Below are positions 25,298 to 32,679 of a DNA stretch of 47,383 bases, one piece after another; within the stretch, counting starts at the first letter, position 1, and each line of letters starts with the position of its first letter. The DNA lies in assembly GCA_016789365.1 (NCBI GenBank), contig JAEURH010000015.1, positions 1 to 47,383 of the forward strand, read 5' to 3'. The stretch comes from Anaerolineales bacterium (lineage in GTDB: Bacteria > Chloroflexota > Anaerolineae > Anaerolineales > Villigracilaceae). Both the position numbers and the translations under genes were made by a program. Below the pieces are notes generated by a model that did not search any database, had not been told where the DNA came from, and saw only the letters and a list, made by a program, of their open reading frames with translations.

Positions 25298-25644
25298 TGT
25301 TTGAGCATCCTATTTTTTTAAAGTCACTGCCATCAATTACTTTGACAGAAATATTAATTGTCTTAATCATTGCAAGCATTGCTTATTTCATTGTATTTAA
25401 TAATTTTGAAAAGCATGTATCAACTCAAAAACGAATCACTAAATTATTTATTGTTGTCGGTGTGCTTTCAATCATTGGCATTTTATTTGGAAGATTTGCA
25501 TTTTGGGGAATGATTGCGTTGATGACCATTGGACAAGTTTATTTACATGGTGTGTATTTTCCCAAACATGGAATTAACGGCTTAACTGCCGAACCGTACG
25601 ACAAATATTTAGAATTAACAGAAAGAATGAAAGGTAAAAAATAA
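25297..25644 (+). CDS. Hypothetical three-helix membrane protein
   Basis: The 115-residue protein has three membrane helices (about 17-35, 47-67, 71-88) and a short tail rich in charged residues (LTERMKGKK). Its ATG overlaps the stop of the regulator gene by one base, so it is translated with it. No family was recognised. Its last codons form the left copy of a 15-bp direct repeat that brackets the palindrome downstream. Confidence 0.6.
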   Translation: MFEHPIFLKSLPSITLTEILIVLIIASIAYFIVFNNFEKHVSTQKRITKLFIVVGVLSIIGILFGRFAFWGMIALMTIGQVYLHGVYFPKHGINGLTAEPYDKYLELTERMKGKK

Positions 25645-25712
25645 GAACTGGTGGTTCAGTAGCCGCGCTCTGCTCTTTGCGGCGTATCGAAACCACCAAA
25701 GAATGAAAGGTA
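25622..25712. repeat. Palindromic element bracketed by a 15-bp direct repeat
   Basis: AAAGAATGAAAGGTA occurs at 25622-25636 (inside the end of a gene) and again exactly at 25698-25712. Between them sits a hairpin with outer arms GGTGGTT (25650-25656) and AACCACC (25691-25697) and inner arms GCCGC/GCGGC. The direct repeat is the form left by an insertion or by a local duplication. Confidence 0.75.
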
Positions 25713-25719
25713 TTAAAAA

Positions 25720-26313
25720 ATGAACGAAAATATTTTCCGTATTTTAGCCGCAGTGATTTTACTGACAGGCATGGGCATTTCATCTTATTTCCGCATCAAA
25801 GCGGATAAAGAAACTGGCGAGAAAATTTCTCGCAAAGTAGATGGCTCTGTAATGATGAACTTCATCAAAATTGGTGGACTGATTCTTTGGCTGAGCCCTT
25901 TTGTGTATTTGATTAATCCCGCATGGATGACGTGGTCAAAGATTGGTTTACCTGAATGGGCTCGCTGGCTTGGAGTAGTACTTGGCATAGTTGGTGTATT
26001 TGGAATTTACTGGTTGTTTAGCAGTATCGGCAGCGGTATCTCCCCCACCAGCGGAACGCGCACAAATCATGTGCTGAGCACAAAAGGTCCATATAAATAT
26101 ATTCGCCATCCACTTTATACATTTGGTTCATCATTGTTCATTTCATTTGGCATGATGGCAGATAACTGGTTTATTGCTTTGCTGGGAGTTCTAGCCTTTA
26201 TCGGCATGGCAATCCGCACGCCGAAGGAAGAAGCCAATTTGATTGAAAAATTTGGTGATGAGTATCGTGAATATATGAAACGCACGGGCAGATTTTTACC
26301 AAAATTATTTTAA
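25720..26313 (+). CDS. Isoprenylcysteine carboxyl methyltransferase-family (PEMT-like) membrane protein
   Basis: The 197-residue protein has four to five membrane helices and the family signature near its C-terminal half: GPYKYIRHPLYTFG near residue 122 and FGDEYREYMKRTGRFLP at the end. The RHP motif and the glutamate-rich tail form the SAM site in this family. Such proteins methylate isoprenylated or lipid carboxyls in eukaryotes; in bacteria their substrates are unknown. The gene is in the operon of the regulator, but a palindrome divides it from the upstream gene. Confidence 0.82.
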   Translation: MNENIFRILAAVILLTGMGISSYFRIKADKETGEKISRKVDGSVMMNFIKIGGLILWLSPFVYLINPAWMTWSKIGLPEWARWLGVVLGIVGVFGIYWLFSSIGSGISPTSGTRTNHVLSTKGPYKYIRHPLYTFGSSLFISFGMMADNWFIALLGVLAFIGMAIRTPKEEANLIEKFGDEYREYMKRTGRFLPKLF

Positions 26314-26318
26314 CAATT

Positions 26319-26378
26319 GTAAGGACACGGCGATACGGTTTATCGTCAAAATCATAAATCGATTCGCCGTGTCCCTAC
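26319..26378. repeat. Palindromic element, GGACACGGCGA type (copy 1)
   Basis: Eleven-base perfect arms GGACACGGCGA (26323-26333) and TCGCCGTGTCC (26364-26374), extended by GTA/TAC, form a long hairpin in the operon. It shares GACACGGCGA with the compact palindrome at 37982-38010. Confidence 0.78.
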
Positions 26379-26404
26379 ACGCAAAACTCTAATAGGAAAT
26401 CGCT

Positions 26405-27331
26405 ATGAAAAAAATATCTATATTTACAGTTGTGTTGGCATTGTTAGTTAGTGCATGTGCTACAGAATCAAACAGTAATACATCGGGCAAGTTGAATGTG
26501 GTCACAACCACTGGCATGATTGGGGATATTGTCAAAAACGTAGGCGGTGACTATGTAGAAGTTATCTCATTAATGGGTCCAGGCGTTGACCCACATTTAT
26601 ACAAAGCCAGCGAAGGTGATGTACAAAGATTACAAAATGCAAATTTGATTTTTTACAACGGCTTACATCTCGAAGCACAAATGGGCGAAGTGATTGAAAA
26701 AATGAACGAATTTGGGATCAAGACCGTAGCAGTAACTGATTTGATTGACCGTTCTTTGTTGAATGCTTCGCCAACGTATCCTGACCAATTCGACCCGCAT
26801 GTTTGGTTTGACGTGTCACTGTGGATGAAGGCGGTTGTACAAGTGAGAGAAACGCTTGTTGAAATAGACCCAACTCACAAGTCAGAGTATGAAGCGAATG
26901 CCGAAGCGTATCTCAATCAGTTAGCAGAGTTACATCAATACGTGTTGACTCAAGCAGAAACGATACCATCTGAAAAAAGAGTCTTAATCACAGCGCATGA
27001 TGCTTTCAATTATTTTGGTGAGGCGTATGGATTTGAAGTGCGCGGTTTGCAAGGTATTAGCACTGAAGCACAAGCAGGCACTGCCGATGTGCAAGCGTTG
27101 GTAAGTTTTATCGTTGAAAGACAAATTCCTGCTATCTTTGTTGAATCATCTGTGCCGCAAAGAAATATCGAAGCCGTGCAAGCCGCAGTGCAAGACCAAG
27201 GTTTCAATGTAGTGATTGGTGGTTCATTATTTTCAGATGCAATGGGAACAGCAGGCACATTTGAAGGTACTTACATTGGCATGGTGACGCATAACATTGA
27301 TACGATTGTCAATGCGTTGAATGAGGAATAA
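26405..27331 (+). CDS. troA: Metal-binding lipoprotein of a TroA/MntC-type ABC importer
   Basis: The 308-residue cluster A-I binding protein has a lipoprotein signal with C18 and the four TroA-type metal ligands in order: His in VDPHLYK, His in DPHVWFD, Glu in FVESSVP and Asp in LFSDAMG. A second His is in ITAHDAF. The motif [13 protein letters not shown] is typical of the family. It catches Mn or Zn outside the membrane and passes it to the permeases downstream. The MntR-like regulator in the same operon favours manganese. The gene lies behind a 91-base gap with a palindrome, and the next start is one base after its stop. Confidence 0.88.
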   Translation: MKKISIFTVVLALLVSACATESNSNTSGKLNVVTTTGMIGDIVKNVGGDYVEVISLMGPGVDPHLYKASEGDVQRLQNANLIFYNGLHLEAQMGEVIEKMNEFGIKTVAVTDLIDRSLLNASPTYPDQFDPHVWFDVSLWMKAVVQVRETLVEIDPTHKSEYEANAEAYLNQLAELHQYVLTQAETIPSEKRVLITAHDAFNYFGEAYGFEVRGLQGISTEAQAGTADVQALVSFIVERQIPAIFVESSVPQRNIEAVQAAVQDQGFNVVIGGSLFSDAMGTAGTFEGTYIGMVTHNIDTIVNALNEE

Positions 27332-27332
27332 G

Positions 27333-28085
27333 ATGACAAACGCAATTGATATTACAGACTTAACGATTGCTTATAAAGATAAACCTGTTTTATGGGATGT
27401 TGATATGAGTGTGCCTTCGGGCATTCTTATGGCAATTGTTGGACCCAATGGTGCAGGTAAAACCACGATGATTAAATCTATTTTGGGTTTGATTAAACCT
27501 GCGGCGGGTCAAGTATTGGTGTATGGAAAATCTTATCCTGAGCAAAGACATTTGGTTGGTTATGTGCCACAACGCGGAAGTGTGGATTGGGACTTCCCCA
27601 CCAGTGTTTTGGATGTTGTGATGATGGGAAGATACAGCACATTGGGTTGGTTCAAACGACCAGGCAGTGCTGAAAAAAATGCCGCAATGGATGCGTTAGA
27701 TAAAGTGGGCATGAGTGATTATGCAGATAGACAAATTAGTCAGCTCTCTGGCGGACAACAACAACGCGTCTTTCTTGCCCGAGCCTTGGTGCAAGATGCC
27801 CAGCTTTATTTTATGGATGAGCCTTTTCAAGGTGTGGACGCAACCACTGAACGAACGATTGTGACTTTGCTTCAAGATTTACGCTCCAAAGGAAAAACTG
27901 TGGTGTGTGTTCATCACGATTTGCAAACCGTGCCAGAATATTTTGATTGGGTGATGATGCTCAACGTCCGCCGCATTGCTTGTGGACCTGTTGATGAAGT
28001 ATTCAACGAACAAAATTTGAGAAAAGCCTACGGCGGTAAAGTTGCGTTTTTGAGTGCGGATGAAAATGGGAAGAATGGACGATAG
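27333..28085 (+). CDS. troB: ATPase of a TroB/MntA-type metal ABC importer
   Basis: The 250-residue ABC ATPase has Walker A (GPNGAGKTT) near residue 35, the Q-loop in YVPQRG, the LSGGQQQR signature near 140 and Walker B YFMDEPF near 160 with the switch His in VCVHHD near 190. The ATG at 27333 has GAGG five bases upstream; an ATG at 27321 overlaps the binding-protein stop and would add four residues. It supplies energy for the metal importer. Confidence 0.92.
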   Translation: MTNAIDITDLTIAYKDKPVLWDVDMSVPSGILMAIVGPNGAGKTTMIKSILGLIKPAAGQVLVYGKSYPEQRHLVGYVPQRGSVDWDFPTSVLDVVMMGRYSTLGWFKRPGSAEKNAAMDALDKVGMSDYADRQISQLSGGQQQRVFLARALVQDAQLYFMDEPFQGVDATTERTIVTLLQDLRSKGKTVVCVHHDLQTVPEYFDWVMMLNVRRIACGPVDEVFNEQNLRKAYGGKVAFLSADENGKNGR

Positions 28086-28129
28086 ACCGCAGACAACCGA
28101 CCGCCGTCAGCGGTCTGCGGTCTGCGGTC
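28085..28129. repeat. Palindromic element, GACCGCAGAC type
   Basis: Ten-base perfect arms GACCGCAGAC (28085-28094) and GTCTGCGGTC (28120-28129) begin at the stop codon of the ATPase gene. The right side repeats GTCTGCG twice. The GTCTGCG word recurs in the in-gene hairpins at 45713-45807. Confidence 0.72.
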
Positions 28130-28148
28130 AACAAGAATTTATAACACC

Positions 28149-29276
28149 ATGGAAATTCAACAATTACTTTACGATTTATTTTTCGATTACACCCTTCGCA
28201 CAGTGGCATTAGGTTCTGCTATTTTAGGAATCGTCAGTGGAGCATTAGGCTCATTTGCTGTTCTGCGAAAACAAAGCTTATTAGGTGATGCAATTTCTCA
28301 TGCGGCATTGCCTGGCATTGTATTGGCATTCTTAATCACCAGAAGCCGCGAGCCGATTGTATTAATCCTTGGCGCATTGATTGCAGGCTGGGTAGCGACA
28401 TTATTTATGCTCAGCATTATCCGTACTACTAGAATCAAAGATGATAGTGCTTTAGGCTTGGTGCTTTCTGTTTTTTTCGGCTTCGGATTAATGTTATTGA
28501 CCTTCACTCAAAAATTACCCGATGCCACACAAGCAGGTTTGGATAAATTCTTATTTGGTCAAGCCGCGACTTTGTTACAACGTGATGTAATCACAATGGG
28601 AATCATTGGAGCGATTGCACTATTGTTGTTATCTGCTTTTTGGAAAGAATTCAAACTGATTACCTTTGACCCTGAATATGCTGGCAGTTTAGGTTTCCCC
28701 GTCCGCTTTTTGGATGTGCTATTAACCACTTTATTAGTCATTGCAATTGTGCTGGGATTACAAACTGTCGGCGTGGTGTTAATGTCCGCCATGATTGTGG
28801 CACCCGCCGCCGCGGCTCGCCAATGGACAAATCATTTGAACAAAATGGTTGTGCTTGGTGGTTTGTTTGGAGCCATCGCTGGTGTAAGCGGAACACTCAT
28901 CAGCGGTTCAGCAGAAAAATTGCCAACGGGTCCAGTGATTGTTCTGTGTATGAGCATCATCGTATTTTTCTCGATGTTGATTGCTCCAAATCGCGGATTG
29001 ATTTGGAATTGGTTCCGCACACAACGCAATCGCAAGTTGTTACGCATTCAAGCCGTGTTAGCAGATTTACATACGTTGGCATTGCAACATCCCAACGAAG
29101 AACGCGGGCATCCCATTGCCACATTACGGTCTATGAATGCACATCCCGAATTTGTTTCGCTGATATTAAATCAACTCAAAGAGCAAGGCTTGGTTCAGGA
29201 GTTGTCCAAAAATGCTTGGGCGTTGACTCAGGCTGGGTTGGCAGAAGCAGAACAAACGTTTAAGAAAGAAGCGTAA
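28149..29276 (+). CDS. troC: Metal ABC permease (TroC/MntB type) with a C-terminal winged helix
   Basis: The 375-residue permease has eight or nine helices over about residues 10-280, with the family motifs GDAISHAALPGI near residue 45 and MIVAPAAAARQW near 215. The last ~85 residues (about 290-375) are cytoplasmic and look like a winged helix (HPEFVSLILNQLKEQGLVQELSK), as in DtxR-type fusions. The domain may sense or bind DNA or a partner protein; that is an inference. The permease moves Mn or Zn inward. The next gene starts with a one-base overlap. Confidence 0.87.
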   Translation: MEIQQLLYDLFFDYTLRTVALGSAILGIVSGALGSFAVLRKQSLLGDAISHAALPGIVLAFLITRSREPIVLILGALIAGWVATLFMLSIIRTTRIKDDSALGLVLSVFFGFGLMLLTFTQKLPDATQAGLDKFLFGQAATLLQRDVITMGIIGAIALLLLSAFWKEFKLITFDPEYAGSLGFPVRFLDVLLTTLLVIAIVLGLQTVGVVLMSAMIVAPAAAARQWTNHLNKMVVLGGLFGAIAGVSGTLISGSAEKLPTGPVIVLCMSIIVFFSMLIAPNRGLIWNWFRTQRNRKLLRIQAVLADLHTLALQHPNEERGHPIATLRSMNAHPEFVSLILNQLKEQGLVQELSKNAWALTQAGLAEAEQTFKKEA

Positions 29277-30388
29277 TGATGTCACTTGCACAACTTGAAA
29301 TTCAAATCATCGCTTCATTGGTTGCTGTTGCTTGTTCGTTAGTGGGAGTCTTTTTAATTTTACGGCGCATGGCAATGATGAGTGATGCAATTAGTCACAC
29401 CGTGTTACTTGGAATCGTATTAGCATTTTTTGTAACAAAAAGTATCACATCGCCATTGTTATTAATTGGCGCGGCATTGATGGGCGTGTTGACCGTGAGT
29501 TTGGTTGAGTTATTAAATCGCACGCAATTGGTAAGAGAAGATACATCTATTGGATTGGTGTTCCCCGCATTGTTTAGCATTGCAGTCATTTTGATTTCAC
29601 GCTTCGCAGGCGATGTTCACATTGATAACGATGCCGTGTTGCTTGGCGAACTTGCCTTCGCGCCATTCAATCGCGTTAAATTATTTGGTTTAGATTTTGG
29701 TCCAGAAGCCTATTATTCTTCTGGTGGCATTTTGATTTTGAATTTATTGTTTGTGATTCTTTTTTATAAAGAATTAAAACTCGCCACATTTGATTCCGCA
29801 CTCGCCGCCACATTAGGTTTTGCACCCACATTAATTCATTACGCCTTGATGACGTTGGTTTCATTAACTGCGGTTGGTTCATTCAATGCAGTTGGTTCAA
29901 TTTTAGTGGTGGCGTTTATGGTCGCACCACCTTCAGCGGCATATTTATTAACCGACAAACTTTCACGCATGATTTTGTATTCAGCATTGATTGGAATTTT
30001 TTCTGCGGTTAGTGGATACTGGCTGGCAAATATTTTGGATGCATCCATTGCAGGCTCGATGGCAACCATGACAGGCGCTTCATTCTTGACCGTTTACTTG
30101 TTTGCCCCCGAACGCGGACTCTTCGCCCAAGCCAAACGCCGCCAAAACCAACGCATTGAATTTGCACTGACCATGCTCACGATGCACATTGCCAATCACA
30201 CCGCCGCACAAGAAGCCGAATTAGAAAATGAAGTGGTGCATTTGAACGAACATCTTAAATGGTCGCCCCAATTTGCGATGCAAATTGTCGGCATTGCCGA
30301 ACGCATGGATTTGATTCAACAAAAAGAAGGTTTGCTGACTTTGACAGAACATGGTTTGAAGAGAGCCAATCAAGAATTTAATGCGTGA
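29276..30388 (+). CDS. troD: Metal ABC permease (TroD type) with a C-terminal winged helix
   Basis: This second permease of 370 residues is a paralogue of the first. It has the motifs SDAISHTVLLGIV near residue 36 and FMVAPPSAAYLL near 220, about nine helices, and a cytoplasmic winged-helix-like tail (about 290-370: HLKWSPQFAMQIVGIAERMDLIQQ). Two permeases forming a heterodimer fit TroCD/MntBC-type systems. It closes the operon. The following 114 bases are AT-rich and hold no clear terminator hairpin or gene. Confidence 0.87.
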   Translation: MMSLAQLEIQIIASLVAVACSLVGVFLILRRMAMMSDAISHTVLLGIVLAFFVTKSITSPLLLIGAALMGVLTVSLVELLNRTQLVREDTSIGLVFPALFSIAVILISRFAGDVHIDNDAVLLGELAFAPFNRVKLFGLDFGPEAYYSSGGILILNLLFVILFYKELKLATFDSALAATLGFAPTLIHYALMTLVSLTAVGSFNAVGSILVVAFMVAPPSAAYLLTDKLSRMILYSALIGIFSAVSGYWLANILDASIAGSMATMTGASFLTVYLFAPERGLFAQAKRRQNQRIEFALTMLTMHIANHTAAQEAELENEVVHLNEHLKWSPQFAMQIVGIAERMDLIQQKEGLLTLTEHGLKRANQEFNA

Positions 30389-30502
30389 GAAAAAACTATG
30401 AATGATTGTTCATTTATCTTGTATACAAAAAACTCGCCAGTTGCTTCTTTTCAATCATTGCAAGCATTAATATTACAAATTGTATTATTTATAATAATAA
30501 GC

Positions 30503-31744
30503 CTAACCAATCACCTCTTTATAAACATCCACCACTTGCTTGGCAACCAGCCCCCACTCATATTTCGATGCGTGACCAACCGCATGACAACCCATTTCAC
30601 CGCGTAAATTATGGTCACGCAAAATCAAAGAAATTTTTTCAGAGAGCATCACAGGGTCACTGTCTGGAATCGTATAACCTGTGATTCCATTTTCAACTAA
30701 ATACCCTAACCCACCCACTTCGGATGCAATCACAGGTGTTCCGCAAGCCATCGCTTCTAACGCCACCATGCCAAAAGATTCATACAAAGACGGCATCACC
30801 AAAACTTCTGCTGCCGAATAATAATATGGCAATGTATCTTGCGCGCGTTTTCCTAAAAACAAAATCGTGCTACCCATACACAAATCATCCGACATTTTTT
30901 GCAAGCGCTTCATCTCTGCCGACATTTCATGTGGGTCAACATGCACATCGCCACCAACAATAGCAAGATGCACAGGGTTTTCTTTATTTCGCAAATCATC
31001 ACTCAAATAAGACATCGCTTGAATTAAAGTATCCACGCCCTTCAAAGGTTCAATTCGCCCGACGAACAAAATCATTCTATCTTTTGGTTGCAAACCGATG
31101 AACTCTTTTGCTTCGCTTGAATCAATCGGATAAAAATGACTCGTATCTACACCCGGCGGGATGATTGATAATTTATTGGCATCGGCTTTATATAGGAATC
31201 TTAATTGAGTCAACTCTGCCATTGTGGCGACGATAACCCGCTTCGCCTGACGGAGAACTTGTCGCTCTCCATGTAGCCTTTCTTCTCCCGCACGCTCTTC
31301 ATCAGACCTTGCGACCCGATTCTTCATTTCACCCAAAGTGTGGAACATATGCACAATCGGAGTCCCGCCCCAAGCGTTAGACAATATCTCCGCCGCAAGA
31401 CCAGACATCCAGTAATGGCTATGAAGCGCATCGTAGATGATTCCTTTTTCCTCAGCAAATTTCTTAATCCCCTCTGCAAATTCAGGAATATATTTTGAAA
31501 TATCTGCTTTGCCTTTTGGCTCTTCGGGTCCTGCTTGAATATGCACCACGCGATTGCCAAATCCCAAATCATGCAAAACATGTGGCACATGCTCATCTTG
31601 TGAGCGTGTAAAAACATCCACATGAATGCCAAGTTTACCGAGTTCTTTGGTCAAATCACGGACATAAACGTTCATTCCGCCAGTATCTTTGCCGCCCAAA
31701 GTTGCCAGCGGACAAGTGTGATAAGAAAGCATTGCAATTCGCAT
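30503..31744 (-). CDS. GT4-family glycosyltransferase (MshA/sucrose-synthase-like)
   Basis: The 413-residue protein has the GT-B fold of family GT4: an N-terminal loop GGKDTGGMNVYV near residue 18, IEPLKGVDTLI near 231, a linker, and the sugar-nucleotide site ESFGMVALEAMACGTPVIAS near 321-340 with the E-x7-E pair. The closest match by eye is MshA-like and D-inositol-3-phosphate-type enzymes, with the acceptor loop HSHYWMSGLA near 108. The acceptor and donor are not fixed. The gene stands alone and is preceded by a 16-bp palindrome. Confidence 0.85.
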   Translation of the reverse strand: MRIAMLSYHTCPLATLGGKDTGGMNVYVRDLTKELGKLGIHVDVFTRSQDEHVPHVLHDLGFGNRVVHIQAGPEEPKGKADISKYIPEFAEGIKKFAEEKGIIYDALHSHYWMSGLAAEILSNAWGGTPIVHMFHTLGEMKNRVARSDEERAGEERLHGERQVLRQAKRVIVATMAELTQLRFLYKADANKLSIIPPGVDTSHFYPIDSSEAKEFIGLQPKDRMILFVGRIEPLKGVDTLIQAMSYLSDDLRNKENPVHLAIVGGDVHVDPHEMSAEMKRLQKMSDDLCMGSTILFLGKRAQDTLPYYYSAAEVLVMPSLYESFGMVALEAMACGTPVIASEVGGLGYLVENGITGYTIPDSDPVMLSEKISLILRDHNLRGEMGCHAVGHASKYEWGLVAKQVVDVYKEVIG

Positions 31745-31774
31745 GATATGTAGACGCGGCGTGAAGTGAAAAAC

Positions 31775-31790
31775 TTGCTAAATTTAGCAA
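31775..31790. promoter_or_regulatory. Perfect 16-bp palindrome upstream of the glycosyltransferase gene
   Basis: TTGCTAAATTTAGCAA is perfectly palindromic with no spacer. It is 31 bases from the glycosyltransferase ATG and close to the 3' end of the endonuclease gene. Its size and symmetry suit a dimeric repressor site; no regulator is identified. Confidence 0.4.
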
Positions 31791-31808
31791 ATGAATTAGC
31801 ACCAATCT

Positions 31809-32468
31809 CTAAATATTGTTTAAAGGATAAGGCAGGTTAAGCTTAACTACATAGTCGTTATATGCTTGCGCCGCCTCTATTTCTGTTTTGAAATAACCAA
31901 TATGCTTAAGTTTTCCATTTATCATTATTATCGCTTTCCAATAAATGTTCTTACTATTTCTTACTGATTTGCTTACTCCGAAATACTGAGAGGTCGCATT
32001 TTCTAGTTTCATCCCAAATAGTGGGTTTCTTTCACCCATCTTAGAGATTGACATTTTCTTTTTAACTTCTTCTGTATGCGTAACACCTATGTGAGATTCT
32101 GATAGAATCTTCTTTTGCTGTGCTGAGGCTTTTCTTCCCCAAGAAGGGTGTTTTTCTCCTGTTACCCCGAACAAAGGATGTTCTTCGCCAGAGCCAACTC
32201 CATCCCCACCCCAAGTAAGGTTGTATCCATTTTCAGAGCGATGTGTATGAAGTACTCTAATATAATGCCTTTCAATCTCATTCAACTGGTGAACTTCACA
32301 ATAACAAATAATTTCCTTTTCAAAAGAATCAAAACCATATTTTTTAATAGCATTGTTTAGTGCTTTACTATCAGTATGTTTGCTATTCATCCGCTGATGA
32401 ACATCAACTCCTTTTCCAACATATTTAGGTATTCCATTGAGTTTCCAAACATAGATACCGCTTGGCAT
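31809..32468 (-). CDS. Free-standing homing endonuclease: GIY-YIG + NUMOD3 + AP2
   Basis: This 219-residue protein has an N-terminal GIY-YIG nuclease domain (residues 3-95: SGIYVWKL, YVGKG). NUMOD3-like DNA-binding motifs follow (HPLFGVTGEKHPSWGRK near 97 and NPLFGMKL near 147). It ends in an AP2-type DNA-binding domain (about 157-217: YFGVSKS, HIGYFKTEIEAAQAYND). This domain set is typical of phage and intron homing endonucleases. It ends near a glycosyltransferase gene and starts 72 bases from an intact tRNA-Thr gene transcribed away from it. No intron or intein is seen beside it. Likely acquired by transfer. Confidence 0.85.
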   Translation of the reverse strand: MPSGIYVWKLNGIPKYVGKGVDVHQRMNSKHTDSKALNNAIKKYGFDSFEKEIICYCEVHQLNEIERHYIRVLHTHRSENGYNLTWGGDGVGSGEEHPLFGVTGEKHPSWGRKASAQQKKILSESHIGVTHTEEVKKKMSISKMGERNPLFGMKLENATSQYFGVSKSVRNSKNIYWKAIIMINGKLKHIGYFKTEIEAAQAYNDYVVKLNLPYPLNNI

Positions 32469-32501
32469 GGCTACTCCTCTCTTAAATATAACCCAATTCT
32501 T

Positions 32502-32511
32502 ATGGTAAAAT
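32502..32511 (+). promoter_or_regulatory. Extended -10 promoter of the tRNA-Thr gene
   Basis: TATGGTAAAAT fits the TRTGnTAtaaT extended -10 pattern and lies about 30 bases before the tRNA. No good -35 is seen, which extended -10 promoters tolerate. Confidence 0.55.
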
Positions 32512-32540
32512 CTGCACCGTTAACTTTTAGAATACATTCT

Positions 32541-32614
32541 GCCACCGTAGCTCAGTTGGCCAGAGCAGCCGATTCGTAATCGGCAGGTCACGAGTTCGAC
32601 TCTCGTCGGTGGCT
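32541..32614 (+). tRNA. tRNA-Thr (anticodon CGT)
   Basis: The cloverleaf can be drawn by hand: acceptor GCCACCG/CGGTGGC, D arm GCTC/GAGC, anticodon stem GCCGA/TCGGC with loop TTCGTAA (anticodon CGT, reading ACG), and T arm ACGAG-TTCGACT-CTCGT. CCA is not encoded. The gene is intact and is followed at once by a terminator. Confidence 0.95.
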
Positions 32615-32615
32615 C

Positions 32616-32640
32616 AAAAACCCAAATTTTGGGTTTTTTT
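32616..32640 (+). terminator. Terminator of the tRNA-Thr transcript
   Basis: A-tract, CCCAAA/TTTGGG hairpin and seven T residues start two bases after the tRNA. Confidence 0.85.
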
Positions 32641-32679
32641 CTTTTAACAAATACAGTAGAATCATCTCAGAATTCTATT

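Noticed and set aside
26314-26404. A manganese riboswitch upstream of the metal-binding lipoprotein gene
   Set aside because: The gap is taken up by a simple GACACGGCGA hairpin and does not show the multi-helix yybP-ykoY layout.
28823-29263. A 146-residue plus-strand open frame inside the first metal permease gene
   Set aside because: It lies wholly within the well-supported permease in another frame and has a Ser/Arg/Cys-rich composition without family motifs.
31775-31790. A DtxR/MntR operator at the TTGCTAAATTTAGCAA palindrome
   Set aside because: It has TTTAGC/GCTAAA but lacks the GG...CC half-sites of the box at 23904, so I list it only as an unassigned palindrome.
32541-32614. A tRNA interrupted by a group I intron, suggested by the endonuclease nearby
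   Set aside because: The tRNA-Thr folds as a complete uninterrupted cloverleaf, and no intron core is seen next to it.
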